Shown: positions 32,588 to 41,978, counted from the stretch's first letter. The stretch is 64,000 nt of DNA from Arenibacter sp. F26102 (GCF_023015865.1 NZ_JALKBC010000008.1:124001-188000), one strand, 5' to 3'. Program-made: numbers and translations. The notes: generated by a model not told the origin, from the letters alone.

Positions 32588-33412
32588 ATGAAGCACATAT
32601 TGGTCCCTGTAGATTTTTCCAAACATTCCGCCTATGCGTTGGAGGTTGCTGCAGGCATTGCAAGGCAGCAGAAGGCCGATATTACAGTTATTCATATGAT
32701 TGGAATTTCGGAGGCGGTTATTGCCGAGGAGGAATTTTTAGAGTATGAGGAGGCCAAATACTTTATGGGACTAGCCAAGCAAAGATTTAAAAGTTTCTTG
32801 GACAAGCCTTATTTAAAGGGTATTGTGATACATAAAATAGTGCAGAACTATAAGGTATTTAGTGAACTTAATCATGTAGCCAAGGAACAAAATATAGATT
32901 TAATTGTAATGGGCTCCCACGGTAGCACAGGTTTCAACGAGATTTTTATAGGTTCCAATGCAGAAAAGGTAGTGCGTACTTCCGAAGTCCCCGTTTTGAT
33001 TATTAAGCAGCAAAATTCAGATTTTAGAATTAAGAACATCCTTTTTGGATGCAGTTTTACGGAGGATATGGTTTTGCCCTATAGAAAGGTTAAGTCCATG
33101 GCTCAAAAATTTTCCGCCAAACTTAAATTGGTATACATCAACACCCCTTTTGAGGATTTCTTAAGTACCCCGGAAGCCGAGAAACGTATAGCAGATTTTA
33201 TGTCGAAGGCCCAGGAGACCAACTATAAAGTGGAAATTTACAACGATTATACTGTGGAAAACGGTTTGCTAAATTTCACCAAGACGGAAAAATTTGATTT
33301 ATTGGCCCTACCTACACATGGCAGAAAAGGTCTTGCACATTTCCTACTCGGAAGTATCGGCGAGGATATTGCCAACCATGCCAAGTTACCTGTGATGACG
33401 CTTAAGATCTGA
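32588..33412 (+). CDS. Tandem-domain universal stress protein with near-complete second site
   Basis: The product has 274 residues from the ATG at 32588; a TTG in frame at 32543 is not used in my reading. The first domain has the full ATP motif (GSHGSTGFNEIFIGS, about 110-125). The second domain ends LPTHGRKGLAHFLLGSIGEDI, which keeps G-x9-G-S but has Pro in place of the first Gly, making it the best preserved C-terminal site among the eleven Usps here. It lies apart from the main array and faces toward it. The operator-promoter at 32324-32367 drives it through a leader of about 215 nt containing the GTA tract. Confidence 0.93.
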   Translation: MKHILVPVDFSKHSAYALEVAAGIARQQKADITVIHMIGISEAVIAEEEFLEYEEAKYFMGLAKQRFKSFLDKPYLKGIVIHKIVQNYKVFSELNHVAKEQNIDLIVMGSHGSTGFNEIFIGSNAEKVVRTSEVPVLIIKQQNSDFRIKNILFGCSFTEDMVLPYRKVKSMAQKFSAKLKLVYINTPFEDFLSTPEAEKRIADFMSKAQETNYKVEIYNDYTVENGLLNFTKTEKFDLLALPTHGRKGLAHFLLGSIGEDIANHAKLPVMTLKI

Positions 33413-33449
33413 TTATATATGGGAATTGCCTTCCAGTAACCCAGTATTG

Positions 33450-33851
33450 TTACTTTAGTAATATTTCCAATTTTCCCAACAGTACCAATTCCGCTTTATT
33501 TTTTCCAGCAAAACTATTGGAAATGGCGTTAGCCGTATCCATAATCAACACCTTAATGAATGGGCTAAATATGCTGGCATTGTCCTTATAAAACTCCCTA
33601 AATTCCTCGAAGCATTCATCCCCATCCCTTTCATTGTCCACTAACCAATCGAACACCGATTCTATCTGAAAGGCGGCATCGGTACCGTATTCATCCTCCA
33701 ATTCATCAACCTCCAACCAATATTTTCGAATAAAGGCCCTTAACTTGTCAATTTCCTGCCTATGTATACGTGTGTCTGCCATTGCTACAGCGTAGAACAA
33801 CTTTCCTAAATTCTCATAGAACTTCTTACCAACTTTCTTTATATTTTCCAT
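33450..33851 (-). CDS. TerB-like helical protein
   Basis: A 133-residue, acidic, helical protein. The segment LGKLFYAVAMADTRIHRQEIDKLRAFI resembles the TerB (tellurite/stress) domain pattern, A-x2-AD-x-x-I-x3-E. No other motif is seen. TerB domains occur in membrane-stress and defence systems, usually with other Ter proteins, which are absent here. It is transcribed leftward from the operator at 33907 with a regulon-spaced -7 element. Confidence 0.7.
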   Translation of the reverse strand: MENIKKVGKKFYENLGKLFYAVAMADTRIHRQEIDKLRAFIRKYWLEVDELEDEYGTDAAFQIESVFDWLVDNERDGDECFEEFREFYKDNASIFSPFIKVLIMDTANAISNSFAGKNKAELVLLGKLEILLK

Positions 33852-33906
33852 TTTTAAATGATTGAAGTGAATAATTTAAAAATAGAGAATGACGTAGTTA
33901 TTTTCT

Positions 33907-33920
33907 ATGACAATAATCAG
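33907..33920. promoter_or_regulatory. Operator between TerB-like gene and PAS kinase 2
   Basis: ATGACAATAATCAG, centre 33913.5. Leftward: TATTTTTA on the minus strand (33884-33877), exact 36.5-bp spacing. Rightward, a perfect TATCTTTG sits at 33932-33939, only 25.5 bp from the centre, one helical turn closer and directly before the kinase ATG at 33944. Confidence 0.75.
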
Positions 33921-33943
33921 TTTTAAAATTTTATCTTTGGATA

Positions 33944-35455
33944 ATGCAGTCCTTTCAAAAAAACAGTGAAATATTCAATCTTCTTTCTGAAGGTGTATCC
34001 GAAGGGATTATAGTTGTTAATACTGAACAGCTAATAGTCGCTACCAATTCCTCGGCGGGCCGAATGTTTGGTTACAAAAAGGGTGAACTTCTGGGAAAAC
34101 CCTTGGAGACCCTGATACCGCGAAGGTACCATCATAACCACGGTCAAAACGTGGAACACTTTATTGAAAAAAGCGAACGACGGCAAATGGGCCAGGGAAG
34201 GGACCTACATGGAGTTCGTAAAAATGGAGATGAATTTCCGGTCGAAGCAGGGCTTAATCCATTTAAACTATATGACGAGACCTATGTTATGGCCCTTGTT
34301 ATTGATATTACGGAACGTAAGATCAAGGAAAAGGAACTTAGCCATTGGGCCAGGATATTTGATGAATCACTGAATGAAATCTACGTGTTCCATGCTATCT
34401 CATTACATTTTTTAAATGTCAACAAGGAAGCTCAGCGGAATATGGGCTATGACCTAGAGGAATTTAAGGCCCTGACTCCATTGGACATTAAACCCCATAT
34501 GGATGCACCGCAATTTAAGCTACTTATAGACCCCTTGTTGAGGGGAGAAAGGGATAAGGTTAAGTTTGAAACCGACCACAAAAGAAAGGACGGATCTATT
34601 TATCCCGTAGAGGTGCATATTCAACTATCAATTCTTGGAGAAGAGCAGGTTTTTGTTGCCATAATACTCGATATAACAGAACGAAAAAATTACACGGAAA
34701 AACTAGAGAAAAAGGTTCAGGAACGTACCAAACAACTCACGGAAGCCCTCGCCAAGGAGAAAGAACTGAACGAATTAAAAACACGTTTTCTGTCCTTGGT
34801 TTCCCATGAATTTAAGACCCCTTTGAGCAGTATTCTGACCTCTATAACTTTATTGGCCAAATACACTGAGGGCCACCAACAGGAAAAACGGGACAAACAT
34901 GTAGATACTATAAAGAACAAAGTGCGGTACTTGGATACCATTCTAACCGATTTTCTTTCGGTAGAGCGTTTGGATTCCGGTAAGGTAAATTATAACATCG
35001 AGGACTTCCCTCTAAGCAAAGTTATAAACGAAGTGGTTTACGGGGCCAATATGCTGCTTAAATCGGGACAGCAAATCACATACCCCGAGAATATAGATGA
35101 TATTTTCATCAGATTTGATGAAAGAACCTTGGAACTCGCCTTGTCCAACCTAATTCACAACGCCATTAAATATTCCCCAGAGGACACGACCATTGATCTG
35201 GTGGTGAGCAATGGAGCCGGTAATATACTAATACAGGTCGTTGATCGTGGTATTGGGATTCCTATCAAAGAACAAAAATATATTTTCAATCGTTATTTTA
35301 GGGCAGAAAATGCCTTGTTGAACCAAGGTACTGGCATTGGCCTTAACATTGCCAAACAACATTTGGAGAATCTTGGCTCCACTATTGAATTTAGCAGTGA
35401 AGAAAACAAAGGATCTATTTTTACAATAGTTATCCCCCTGGAAAACATAAATTAA
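33944..35455 (+). CDS. PAS-PAS histidine kinase 2
   Basis: A 503-residue soluble kinase. PAS 1 (about 8-125) and PAS 2 (about 133-247) are followed by a coiled coil, HisKA with His288 (SHEFKTP), N box at Asn406 and G boxes at Asp434 (DRGIGIP) and 452-457. PAS 1 (LIPRRYHHNHGQNVEHF...MGQGRDLHGVRKNGDEFP) aligns with the FixL oxygen-sensor region, with His66 at the haem-ligand position and Arg86 at the distal Arg position. These residues are also common in PAS domains without haem, so oxygen sensing is possible but not shown. The regulator gene follows seven bases later. The promoter lies so close that the mRNA may be almost leaderless. Confidence 0.9.
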   Translation: MQSFQKNSEIFNLLSEGVSEGIIVVNTEQLIVATNSSAGRMFGYKKGELLGKPLETLIPRRYHHNHGQNVEHFIEKSERRQMGQGRDLHGVRKNGDEFPVEAGLNPFKLYDETYVMALVIDITERKIKEKELSHWARIFDESLNEIYVFHAISLHFLNVNKEAQRNMGYDLEEFKALTPLDIKPHMDAPQFKLLIDPLLRGERDKVKFETDHKRKDGSIYPVEVHIQLSILGEEQVFVAIILDITERKNYTEKLEKKVQERTKQLTEALAKEKELNELKTRFLSLVSHEFKTPLSSILTSITLLAKYTEGHQQEKRDKHVDTIKNKVRYLDTILTDFLSVERLDSGKVNYNIEDFPLSKVINEVVYGANMLLKSGQQITYPENIDDIFIRFDERTLELALSNLIHNAIKYSPEDTTIDLVVSNGAGNILIQVVDRGIGIPIKEQKYIFNRYFRAENALLNQGTGIGLNIAKQHLENLGSTIEFSSEENKGSIFTIVIPLENIN

Positions 35456-35462
35456 GAGAACA

Positions 35463-36515
35463 ATGAAGACTATTTTATTGATCGAGGACGATAGGGCCTT
35501 ACGCGAGAACACCGAAGAGCTATTGGAACTTTCAGGTTATTCCGTGACAACGGCACCTAACGGAAAAGTTGGCATTAAAATGGCCAAGGAAATAATACCG
35601 GATATCATTGTCTGTGATATTATGATGCCAGAGTTGGATGGTTATGGGGTCTTAAAAGATCTGTCCTCCGATGAAAAGACTAGGCTAATTCCCTTTATAT
35701 TTCTGTCTGCCAAAACGGAACACAAAGAAATACGAAAAGGAATGGATCTGGGTGCGGACGACTACCTTACCAAACCTTTTGAAGAAGAGGATTTAATAAG
35801 CGCCATTGAAAGCCGTTTGGCGAAAGTGGAGCTTCTGGGGAGGATGTCGCAAGAGGGCGCATTAAATCCACTGGCCTCTGACAACCAAATACGCACTTTA
35901 AACGAGTTGAAGAACTTTTTTGACGATAACGGTGAACCTGTAAATATTGCGCAGGGTGGCACCATATATCAAGAAGGTTCATATAGCCATAAAATATACC
36001 TTATTTTAAAAGGAGTGGTAAAATGCCATACCATGGACGAGGATGGGAAGGAATTGATCACCTCGCTTTACAGGGCGGACGACTTTTTGGGATTTACTTC
36101 TTTTCTAGATAATGTTCCGTATCAGGAATCGGCAACGGCCATTGAAAATGTGGAACTGGCTGGTATTTCCAAAGAAAATTTAAAGCAGGTGTTGGAAAAG
36201 AATCACAACATATCCATGGAACTAATGGAACTTCTTACTGGAAATATAAAGGATATTAAACAGCAATTGCTACAAATGGCCTATAGTTCGGTTCGTAAGA
36301 AAACGGCTCAAACCTTATTGCAATTTGCGGAAATCATGAACAATAAAACTGAGGATCCCATCAAAATTTCCCGAAATGATCTTGCCAGTGTAGCCGGTAT
36401 TGCTACGGAAAGCCTAATACGTACACTCTCCGGGTTTAAAAAGGAAGGTTTGATCGACATTGAGGGCAGAAATATACGAATCAAGGAATTAAAGGCCTTG
36501 CAGTTTATCAATTAG
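35463..36515 (+). CDS. Receiver-Crp/Fnr fusion response regulator 2
   Basis: A 350-residue paralog of the product of 14231-15298 with the same three domains: receiver with Asp52 (CDIMMPELDG), Ser82 and Lys104; cyclic-nucleotide-binding-like beta-roll (IYLILKGVVKCHTMDEDGKELITSLYRADDFLGF); and Crp helix-turn-helix (ISRNDLASVAGIATESLIRTLSGFKKEGLI). The recognition core A-T-E-x-x-I-R-T-L-S is shared with regulator 1, so both probably read the same half-site. It directly follows kinase 2 and precedes the first usp of the array. No cysteine cluster is seen. The ligand of the beta-roll, if any, is unknown. Confidence 0.92.
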   Translation: MKTILLIEDDRALRENTEELLELSGYSVTTAPNGKVGIKMAKEIIPDIIVCDIMMPELDGYGVLKDLSSDEKTRLIPFIFLSAKTEHKEIRKGMDLGADDYLTKPFEEEDLISAIESRLAKVELLGRMSQEGALNPLASDNQIRTLNELKNFFDDNGEPVNIAQGGTIYQEGSYSHKIYLILKGVVKCHTMDEDGKELITSLYRADDFLGFTSFLDNVPYQESATAIENVELAGISKENLKQVLEKNHNISMELMELLTGNIKDIKQQLLQMAYSSVRKKTAQTLLQFAEIMNNKTEDPIKISRNDLASVAGIATESLIRTLSGFKKEGLIDIEGRNIRIKELKALQFIN

Positions 36516-36554
36516 AATAATTTTTGAATCCTTGAAGTATCTTTTTTACTCAAG

Positions 36555-36568
36555 ATGACCAATATCAT
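36555..36568 (+). promoter_or_regulatory. Operator upstream of the first array usp
   Basis: ATGACCAATATCAT, centre 36561.5. Perfect -7 element TAATTTTG at 36591-36598, 36.5-bp spacing, 23 bases before the ATG at 36622. Confidence 0.92.
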
Positions 36569-36621
36569 ATTACAACTTTGGCCATAACCGTAATTTTGTG
36601 GCATCGTTGATAATCGAATGA

Positions 36622-37476
36622 ATGAAAAATATACTGTTCCCCACGGACTTTTCCAATAATTCTTGGACCGCAATTGAATATGCCATTGAGCTGTTCAAGA
36701 GCGTTCCCTGTAATTTTTATGTACTCCATGTAGGCCGTTTAAGCCAATCCGGTGTGCAGAGCAATTCGTTCATAATGCCTTCCAAAACTGACAATGAATC
36801 CCTCAAGGATAATCTAACTGACATCTTTGCCCGTATCCAAAACATTACCGACAGCAAAAATCATCATTTTATTGCACTTCAAGATTATGGAAACCTTGTA
36901 GATATTATTCGCAAGACCGTATTGGATAAAAAGGTAGATCTTATTGTCATGGGAACCAAAGGGTCTTCAGGTTTAAAAGAAACCATTTTAGGTAGCAATA
37001 CCGGAAATGTCATGACCAAAGTACACTGCAATCTATTGGTTATACCTGAAAAGGCAGAACCATCCTTACCAAAGAAAATTGCCTTTCCTACAGATTATAA
37101 TATTTTCTATTCGCACTCCATATTGGAAGCCATTTCAAAAATGCTCCGTACCTCCAAGGCCAACTTAAAGGTGGTAAATGTCACCAAACCCAATGTGAAA
37201 TTTAATCTGGCCCAAAATGAGAACATGGTTTATTTACAGGACTATTTACTGGAACTTCATGACAAATCGTATAGTATTCACAACTTAGAGGACAATAGGG
37301 CAAAAAATGCCATCGAGAGATTCGTAATCCATAAAAAAATAGATATGGTAATCATGGTAGCCAAGAACCTCAATTTTCTACAACAACTGTTTCTTGACAA
37401 TACCATTAAAAAAATTAGTTTCCAAACCAGAGTACCGTTGCTGGTATTGCACGAGCAAGCTACGTATACATCTTGA
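36622..37476 (+). CDS. Array Usp 1 (tandem UspA domains)
   Basis: The product has 284 residues. The first UspA domain opens ILFPTDFSNNSW and has the ATP motif GTKGSSGLKETILGS (about 112-126). The second opens IAFPTDYNIFYS and ends VIMVAKNLNFLQQLFLDNTIKKI without the motif. Usps of this form probably bind ATP only in the N-terminal half. It is a monocistronic unit with its own operator. The product is most like the one at 41139 (both have GSNTGNV after the motif and MVAKNLNFL in the second domain), suggesting a duplicated pair. Confidence 0.92.
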   Translation: MKNILFPTDFSNNSWTAIEYAIELFKSVPCNFYVLHVGRLSQSGVQSNSFIMPSKTDNESLKDNLTDIFARIQNITDSKNHHFIALQDYGNLVDIIRKTVLDKKVDLIVMGTKGSSGLKETILGSNTGNVMTKVHCNLLVIPEKAEPSLPKKIAFPTDYNIFYSHSILEAISKMLRTSKANLKVVNVTKPNVKFNLAQNENMVYLQDYLLELHDKSYSIHNLEDNRAKNAIERFVIHKKIDMVIMVAKNLNFLQQLFLDNTIKKISFQTRVPLLVLHEQATYTS

Positions 37477-37486
37477 CCAATAGCTA

Positions 37487-37500
37487 CTGATAAATATCAT
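37487..37500 (+). promoter_or_regulatory. Operator upstream of the four-gene usp operon
   Basis: CTGATAAATATCAT, centre 37493.5. Perfect -7 element TAAATTTG at 37523-37530, 36.5-bp spacing, 22 bases before the ATG at 37553. Confidence 0.9.
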
Positions 37501-37552
37501 AGGTTTTATATGCCGCAACCAATAAATTTGGTAGGTATACAAAAGAAAACCT

Positions 37553-38398
37553 ATGAAAACCGTTTTGATTCCTACCGATTTTTCCAGCAGTGCAATGCAT
37601 GCTATTGATTATGCCTTGAATCTGTATAAATGCGAACGAACCAATTTTTACTTCCTACATGCCTATGCCGACGATGTCTATGGCCCGTTTAAGACCAATG
37701 GCGAAACCTCTTTTGAACAGCAAAAGGAAGCCATTAAAAATAATACGGATAAATCCTTAGAAGATCTAACCCAAAAACTCATCCTTAGAGAGCATAATCC
37801 GAAACACACCTACAAAACACTTTCGGCATTCGAAACCCTGGTAGATGCAGTTAACGATTGTGTTAACGAACTAAATGTGGACATTGTGATTATGGGAACA
37901 AAGGGACAAACGGCCGACAAAAAAATTACTTTCGGCAGCCATACGGTACAGGTTTTCAAATATGTGCAATGTCCTGTACTGGCTATTCCCCTTGATTACA
38001 AGTACCAACAACCAAAGAAAATACTGTTTCCCACAGACTACATGCTGCCCTACAAGCGTCGGGAATTGAAGCTTTTGGACACCTTGGCGTCCGAATATAA
38101 ATCAGAGATACATTGCCTTTACATTTCAGACTTTGAGGATTTAAGCCATAGACAGGTAGATAACCAGCGCTTTCTTAAGGAGGCTCTGTCCAGCGCATTC
38201 CTGTTTTTCGAAATACGACCCACTAAGAAAAAAGCGGAGGTGATTATGGAATACATCAAAAAAAATAACATCAACCTATTGGTCATGGTAAACTCACGTC
38301 ATTCATTCCTAGAAGACATGCTTTACAGATCTACAGTAGACGAAATTGGGCTACGGCTGAAACTTCCTTTTTTGGTAATGCAAAATTTACCCCGATAA
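37553..38398 (+). CDS. Array Usp 2
   Basis: The product has 281 residues. The first domain starts VLIPTDFSSSAMHAIDYALNLY and its ATP motif is GTKGQTADKKITFGS, with the loop residues changed from the common ATG/SSG to QTAD. The second domain starts ILFPTDYMLPYKRRELK and ends LLVMVNSRHSFLEDMLYRSTVDEIG, without the motif. It is the first gene of an operon with 38416, 39282 and 40168, from the promoter at 37487-37530. Confidence 0.92.
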   Translation: MKTVLIPTDFSSSAMHAIDYALNLYKCERTNFYFLHAYADDVYGPFKTNGETSFEQQKEAIKNNTDKSLEDLTQKLILREHNPKHTYKTLSAFETLVDAVNDCVNELNVDIVIMGTKGQTADKKITFGSHTVQVFKYVQCPVLAIPLDYKYQQPKKILFPTDYMLPYKRRELKLLDTLASEYKSEIHCLYISDFEDLSHRQVDNQRFLKEALSSAFLFFEIRPTKKKAEVIMEYIKKNNINLLVMVNSRHSFLEDMLYRSTVDEIGLRLKLPFLVMQNLPR

Positions 38399-38415
38399 AC
38401 TTAAAAGATGAAAGG

Positions 38416-39285
38416 ATGAAAAAAATATTATTGCCCACCGATTTTTCCGAAAATGCATGGAACGCTATAGACTATACCCTCAACTATTTCAAAAATGAAA
38501 AGTGTCTGTTCTATATATTGCATACCTATACCCCAACTTTTTATAGGGTAGATTATATGATGGGTGGTCCCGTAAATAGTGCCATTCCCGATAAGGACGT
38601 TGAGCTGGCACAAGCGGGTTTGGAAAAAACACTAGCGGATATCAAAAATAATTATGCCAATAAAAATCACCGGTATAAGACCCTGTCCTCCTTTAATATT
38701 CTGACCGATGAGATTCAAGAAGTTACCGAACGAGAGCATATAGACATGATTGCCATGGGAACCCAAGGAGCTACAGGTGCCAAAGAAATATTTATAGGAA
38801 CCCGTACCGTCCATGTCATCAAAAAAGCAAAAATACCAGTATTGGCCATCCCAAGCGGTTATACCTATAAGGAAATCAAAACCATTGTTTTCCCCACGGA
38901 TTATATCAGGCCTTATGACAAAGAAGCATTAGGCTTTCTCACAAATATGTCCAAGATGTTAAAAGCCAAATTGATCGTCCTAAATGTCAAGGAAGAGTAT
39001 GTATTGAGTGAAGAACAAATTGCTCATAAAAAAACATTGGATGTGTTCCTTAAAACCGCGGACCATTCCTTTGAGCAGGTCAAGGGTGAATTAATGCCAA
39101 ATGCCATACATGAATATGTGGAGAAACATAGAATAGGACTTTTGGCTATAATGAATCGGAAGCATTCATTTTTGGAAAGATTGATCACCAAATCTACGGT
39201 GGACTCCATAGGATACCATTCCAGGATTCCCTTTTTGGTAATACCAGAGACCTGGAAAGACCTCCCTAAAAAGTCCAAAACATGA
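38416..39285 (+). CDS. Array Usp 3
   Basis: The product has 289 residues. Start ILLPTDFSENAWNAIDYTLNYF; ATP motif GTQGATGAKEIFIGT, ending in Thr rather than Ser, both of which are allowed. The second domain (TIVFPTDYIRPYDKEALGFL) ends LLAIMNRKHSFLERLITKSTVDSIGYHSRIPFLVI. It lies 17 bases after Usp 2, and its last four bases overlap the start of Usp 4, so translation is coupled. Its C-terminal half is close to those of Usp 2 and Usp 4. Confidence 0.92.
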   Translation: MKKILLPTDFSENAWNAIDYTLNYFKNEKCLFYILHTYTPTFYRVDYMMGGPVNSAIPDKDVELAQAGLEKTLADIKNNYANKNHRYKTLSSFNILTDEIQEVTEREHIDMIAMGTQGATGAKEIFIGTRTVHVIKKAKIPVLAIPSGYTYKEIKTIVFPTDYIRPYDKEALGFLTNMSKMLKAKLIVLNVKEEYVLSEEQIAHKKTLDVFLKTADHSFEQVKGELMPNAIHEYVEKHRIGLLAIMNRKHSFLERLITKSTVDSIGYHSRIPFLVIPETWKDLPKKSKT

Positions 39286-40139
39286 AAAAGATCCTGTTGC
39301 CCACCGATTTTTCCGATAATGCATGGAATGCCATATTTACAGCTGTAAAACTCTATGCCTCCGTAAAGTGTAAATTTCTCATTTTACATGCCTACGAACC
39401 AAAAGCCATGAATATATTAGGAAAAAAAAGTCAACAACGATTAGGAGTCATTTATGATTCTTTGGAAAAGTATTCGACCCAGGAACTGGACAAGATATTG
39501 GAGTACCTCAATAAAAACCACAACAACGCCAACCATAGCTTTGAAACCATTTCCAAGTCGGACACTTTGGAAAAATCCATTAAGGAATTGACAACCGCCG
39601 AGGAGGTAGACCTTATCGTCATGGGTACCCAAGGCGCTACTGGAGCCAAGGAAATCTTTTTGGGAAGTAATACGGTAAAAGTCCTAAAGCAACTAAAAAA
39701 TAATTCTGTTTTGGTGGTTCCCAAAGACTATAACTTCCAAAAATTAAAGACAGTGGTTTTTCCAACGGATTATACCAGAATGTATAAAAAGTTGGAGCTA
39801 TTGCCTATGACAGAAATGGCCAAACTTTGGAAAGCTACTATAAAGGTAATACACGTAGGAGTTGAATTTAAACTAAGCAATGTCCAAAAAACTAATATGG
39901 GAATTTTGGAAGAGCGGCTAGAGGGTTCGGATTATTCCTTACACGAGATAGCTTTTGAAGCCAACGTAGAGCAAAGTGTGGAACAGTATATATCGGAAAT
40001 CCGTGCGGACTTGCTAACCGTGTTAAGGTACCAGCACAGCTTTTGGGAAAGAATTATCGGAGAGCCTGTTATTAAAAAATTAGCATTCCATTCCAAGGTA
40101 CCGGTATTGTTTCTTCCCGAGCAATCCCTACGAAAATAG
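39282..40139 (+). CDS. Array Usp 4
   Basis: The product has 285 residues with start overlapping Usp 3 (ATGA). N-terminal domain ILLPTDFSDNAWNAIFTAVKLY; ATP motif GTQGATGAKEIFLGS, nearly identical to Usp 3. The second domain (TVVFPTDYTRMYKKLELLPM) ends TVLRYQHSFWERIIGEPVIKKLAFHSKVPVLFLPEQ. Usp 3 and Usp 4 look like a recent tandem duplication that has diverged mainly in the middle. Confidence 0.92.
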   Translation: MKKILLPTDFSDNAWNAIFTAVKLYASVKCKFLILHAYEPKAMNILGKKSQQRLGVIYDSLEKYSTQELDKILEYLNKNHNNANHSFETISKSDTLEKSIKELTTAEEVDLIVMGTQGATGAKEIFLGSNTVKVLKQLKNNSVLVVPKDYNFQKLKTVVFPTDYTRMYKKLELLPMTEMAKLWKATIKVIHVGVEFKLSNVQKTNMGILEERLEGSDYSLHEIAFEANVEQSVEQYISEIRADLLTVLRYQHSFWERIIGEPVIKKLAFHSKVPVLFLPEQSLRK

Positions 40140-40167
40140 ACCATATGTTATTTTAAAAGATTTAAAG

Positions 40168-41028
40168 ATGAAAGCAAAACATATACTGTTACCCACAGAC
40201 TTTTTGGCCAATGCCCGTAACGCCATAGATTATGCCATTTACCTCTTTGAAAAAGTGGAATGTGTTTTCCATATTCTGCATGCGTTCGAGGTAGGCCCAT
40301 CCAACTTGAGCAGCAACATGGGAAAAGCTAAAGATACACGCCTGTTCAGGGCAATAAAGGACGAATCGGAAAGAGACGTAAAAACATTGGTTAGCGAATT
40401 GGAGTCGGTCAACAAAAATAAATTACACACTTTCGAGGAATTAAGTGTAGCCGATTCTTTGGTAAATGCCATTGGAAGAACCTCAATAGATAAGGGAATT
40501 GACTACATTTTTATGGGAACCAAAGGGTCATCAGCACTGAAAGAAGTTTTTATGGGTAGTAACACAGTAAAGGTTATACAAAAAATCGACTTCTGCCCTA
40601 TTATTGCCGTACCTGAAAATTATGACTTTGACATTCCGGATGAAATAGCCTTTGCCACAAATTTTGAACATATTTACAGTGAGGTAGAACTGGTACCACT
40701 TATAAATTTGGCCAAATTATGGCACTCCAAGATTGTCATTGTCCATATAGATACGGGCAAAAAATTACTGGCCCATCAAAAAACAGCCAGAGATCTTTTA
40801 ACGGAAATGTTTCATGGAATTAAATACAGTTTTGAAGAGGTTAATGGACATGCAAATATTTCCGGTGCCATTAATAGCTATGCTCGTGACAATAAAAACA
40901 TAGGTATGATCGCCATGGTTAATTATTGGCATAGTTTTTTTGAAAAACTCACAAAAGAAAACGTGATCAAGAGGGTCGCCTTTAGCACAGAAGTACCTTT
41001 TTTGATATTTCCCCTGATTGAACCCTAG
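40168..41028 (+). CDS. Array Usp 5
   Basis: The product has 286 residues. Start ILLPTDFLANARNAIDYAIYLF; ATP motif GTKGSSALKEVFMGS. The second domain opens IAFATNFEHIYSEVELVPL, where the usual PTD is ATN, and ends IAMVNYWHSFFEKLTKENVIKRVAFSTEVPFLIF. It is probably the last gene of the operon from 37553, 28 bases after Usp 4, with no operator in between. Confidence 0.92.
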   Translation: MKAKHILLPTDFLANARNAIDYAIYLFEKVECVFHILHAFEVGPSNLSSNMGKAKDTRLFRAIKDESERDVKTLVSELESVNKNKLHTFEELSVADSLVNAIGRTSIDKGIDYIFMGTKGSSALKEVFMGSNTVKVIQKIDFCPIIAVPENYDFDIPDEIAFATNFEHIYSEVELVPLINLAKLWHSKIVIVHIDTGKKLLAHQKTARDLLTEMFHGIKYSFEEVNGHANISGAINSYARDNKNIGMIAMVNYWHSFFEKLTKENVIKRVAFSTEVPFLIFPLIEP

Positions 41029-41063
41029 ACCCGGAATAGCATTATACCCTAATTGAGGACGAT

Positions 41064-41077
41064 ATGATATTTGTCAT
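41064..41077 (+). promoter_or_regulatory. Operator upstream of array Usp 6
   Basis: ATGATATTTGTCAT, centre 41070.5. -7 element TACTTTTA at 41100-41107, one mismatch, 36.5-bp spacing, 31 bases before the ATG. Confidence 0.85.
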
Positions 41078-41138
41078 TTGGGAACAGTCCCAGAGAGATT
41101 ACTTTTAACTAATTGAACTGAACCAACAATAAACTGTC

Positions 41139-41978
41139 ATGAAGAATATATTGATACCCACGGACTTTTCTGACAATGCTTGGAACGCCATTAAATATGG
41201 AACTGCATTGTACCATAAAACCAGATGCACTTTTCATATAATTCATATCAATCCCATTTCCTACAATTCCGGCGGAGAAGCTGCCATGTATGTTTCACCA
41301 GAATTACTTGAGGAAACCATTTTAAAGGAAAGCAATGAAAAATTGGAACATTTACTTAAAGATGTTGAACGCTTGCCGCTTAACACCAAACATACCTTTA
41401 AAACAACAGCTCTCTACGGATTTTTTACCGATCACATAAAGCAGGAGGTCAAGGATAAAAATATCGACCTGATCATTATGGGGACTAAAGGAGCTACCGG
41501 CCTAAAAGCTGTTTCCTTGGGAAGCAACACAGGTAACGTGCTCACCAAAGTAAGATGTGCCGTTCTGGCTGTTCCCGAGGATGCCGAGTACACTTCCCCA
41601 AGGGAAATAGGATTTCCTACAGATTACCAATTAAGCTATGAAATAAAGGTTCTTGACCAAATTAAGGAACTTGCCTTAATGCACAATTCCGCATTACGGT
41701 TCCTTTATGTAGCCAAAAAAGGAGAAAACCTTAACGAAATGCAGCTGAATAACAAGGAATTTTTAAAAAACTATTTCAGGGAAAACGAACACTCCTTTTA
41801 TGTTCTAACAGAAAAAAAACTGGATGATGCTGTTCAAGCCTTTGTAGAAAGTAGGGACCTGGACATGTTGGTGATGGTGGCCAAGAACTTAAACTTTCTA
41901 GAGCGCATCCTCTTTAAACCAATGGTAGAAAAGATAAGTTACCATACCAAGATTCCATTTCTAATAGTACACGAATAA
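41139..41978 (+). CDS. Array Usp 6
   Basis: The product has 279 residues. Start ILIPTDFSDNAWNAIKYGTALY; ATP motif GTKGATGLKAVSLGS followed by NTGNVLTKVRC. The second domain (IGFPTDYQLSYEIKVLDQI) ends LVMVAKNLNFLERILFKPMVEKISYHTKIPFLIVHE. It is a single-gene unit with its own operator, followed by the convergent trxA, and closest in detail to array Usp 1. Confidence 0.92.
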   Translation: MKNILIPTDFSDNAWNAIKYGTALYHKTRCTFHIIHINPISYNSGGEAAMYVSPELLEETILKESNEKLEHLLKDVERLPLNTKHTFKTTALYGFFTDHIKQEVKDKNIDLIIMGTKGATGLKAVSLGSNTGNVLTKVRCAVLAVPEDAEYTSPREIGFPTDYQLSYEIKVLDQIKELALMHNSALRFLYVAKKGENLNEMQLNNKEFLKNYFRENEHSFYVLTEKKLDDAVQAFVESRDLDMLVMVAKNLNFLERILFKPMVEKISYHTKIPFLIVHE

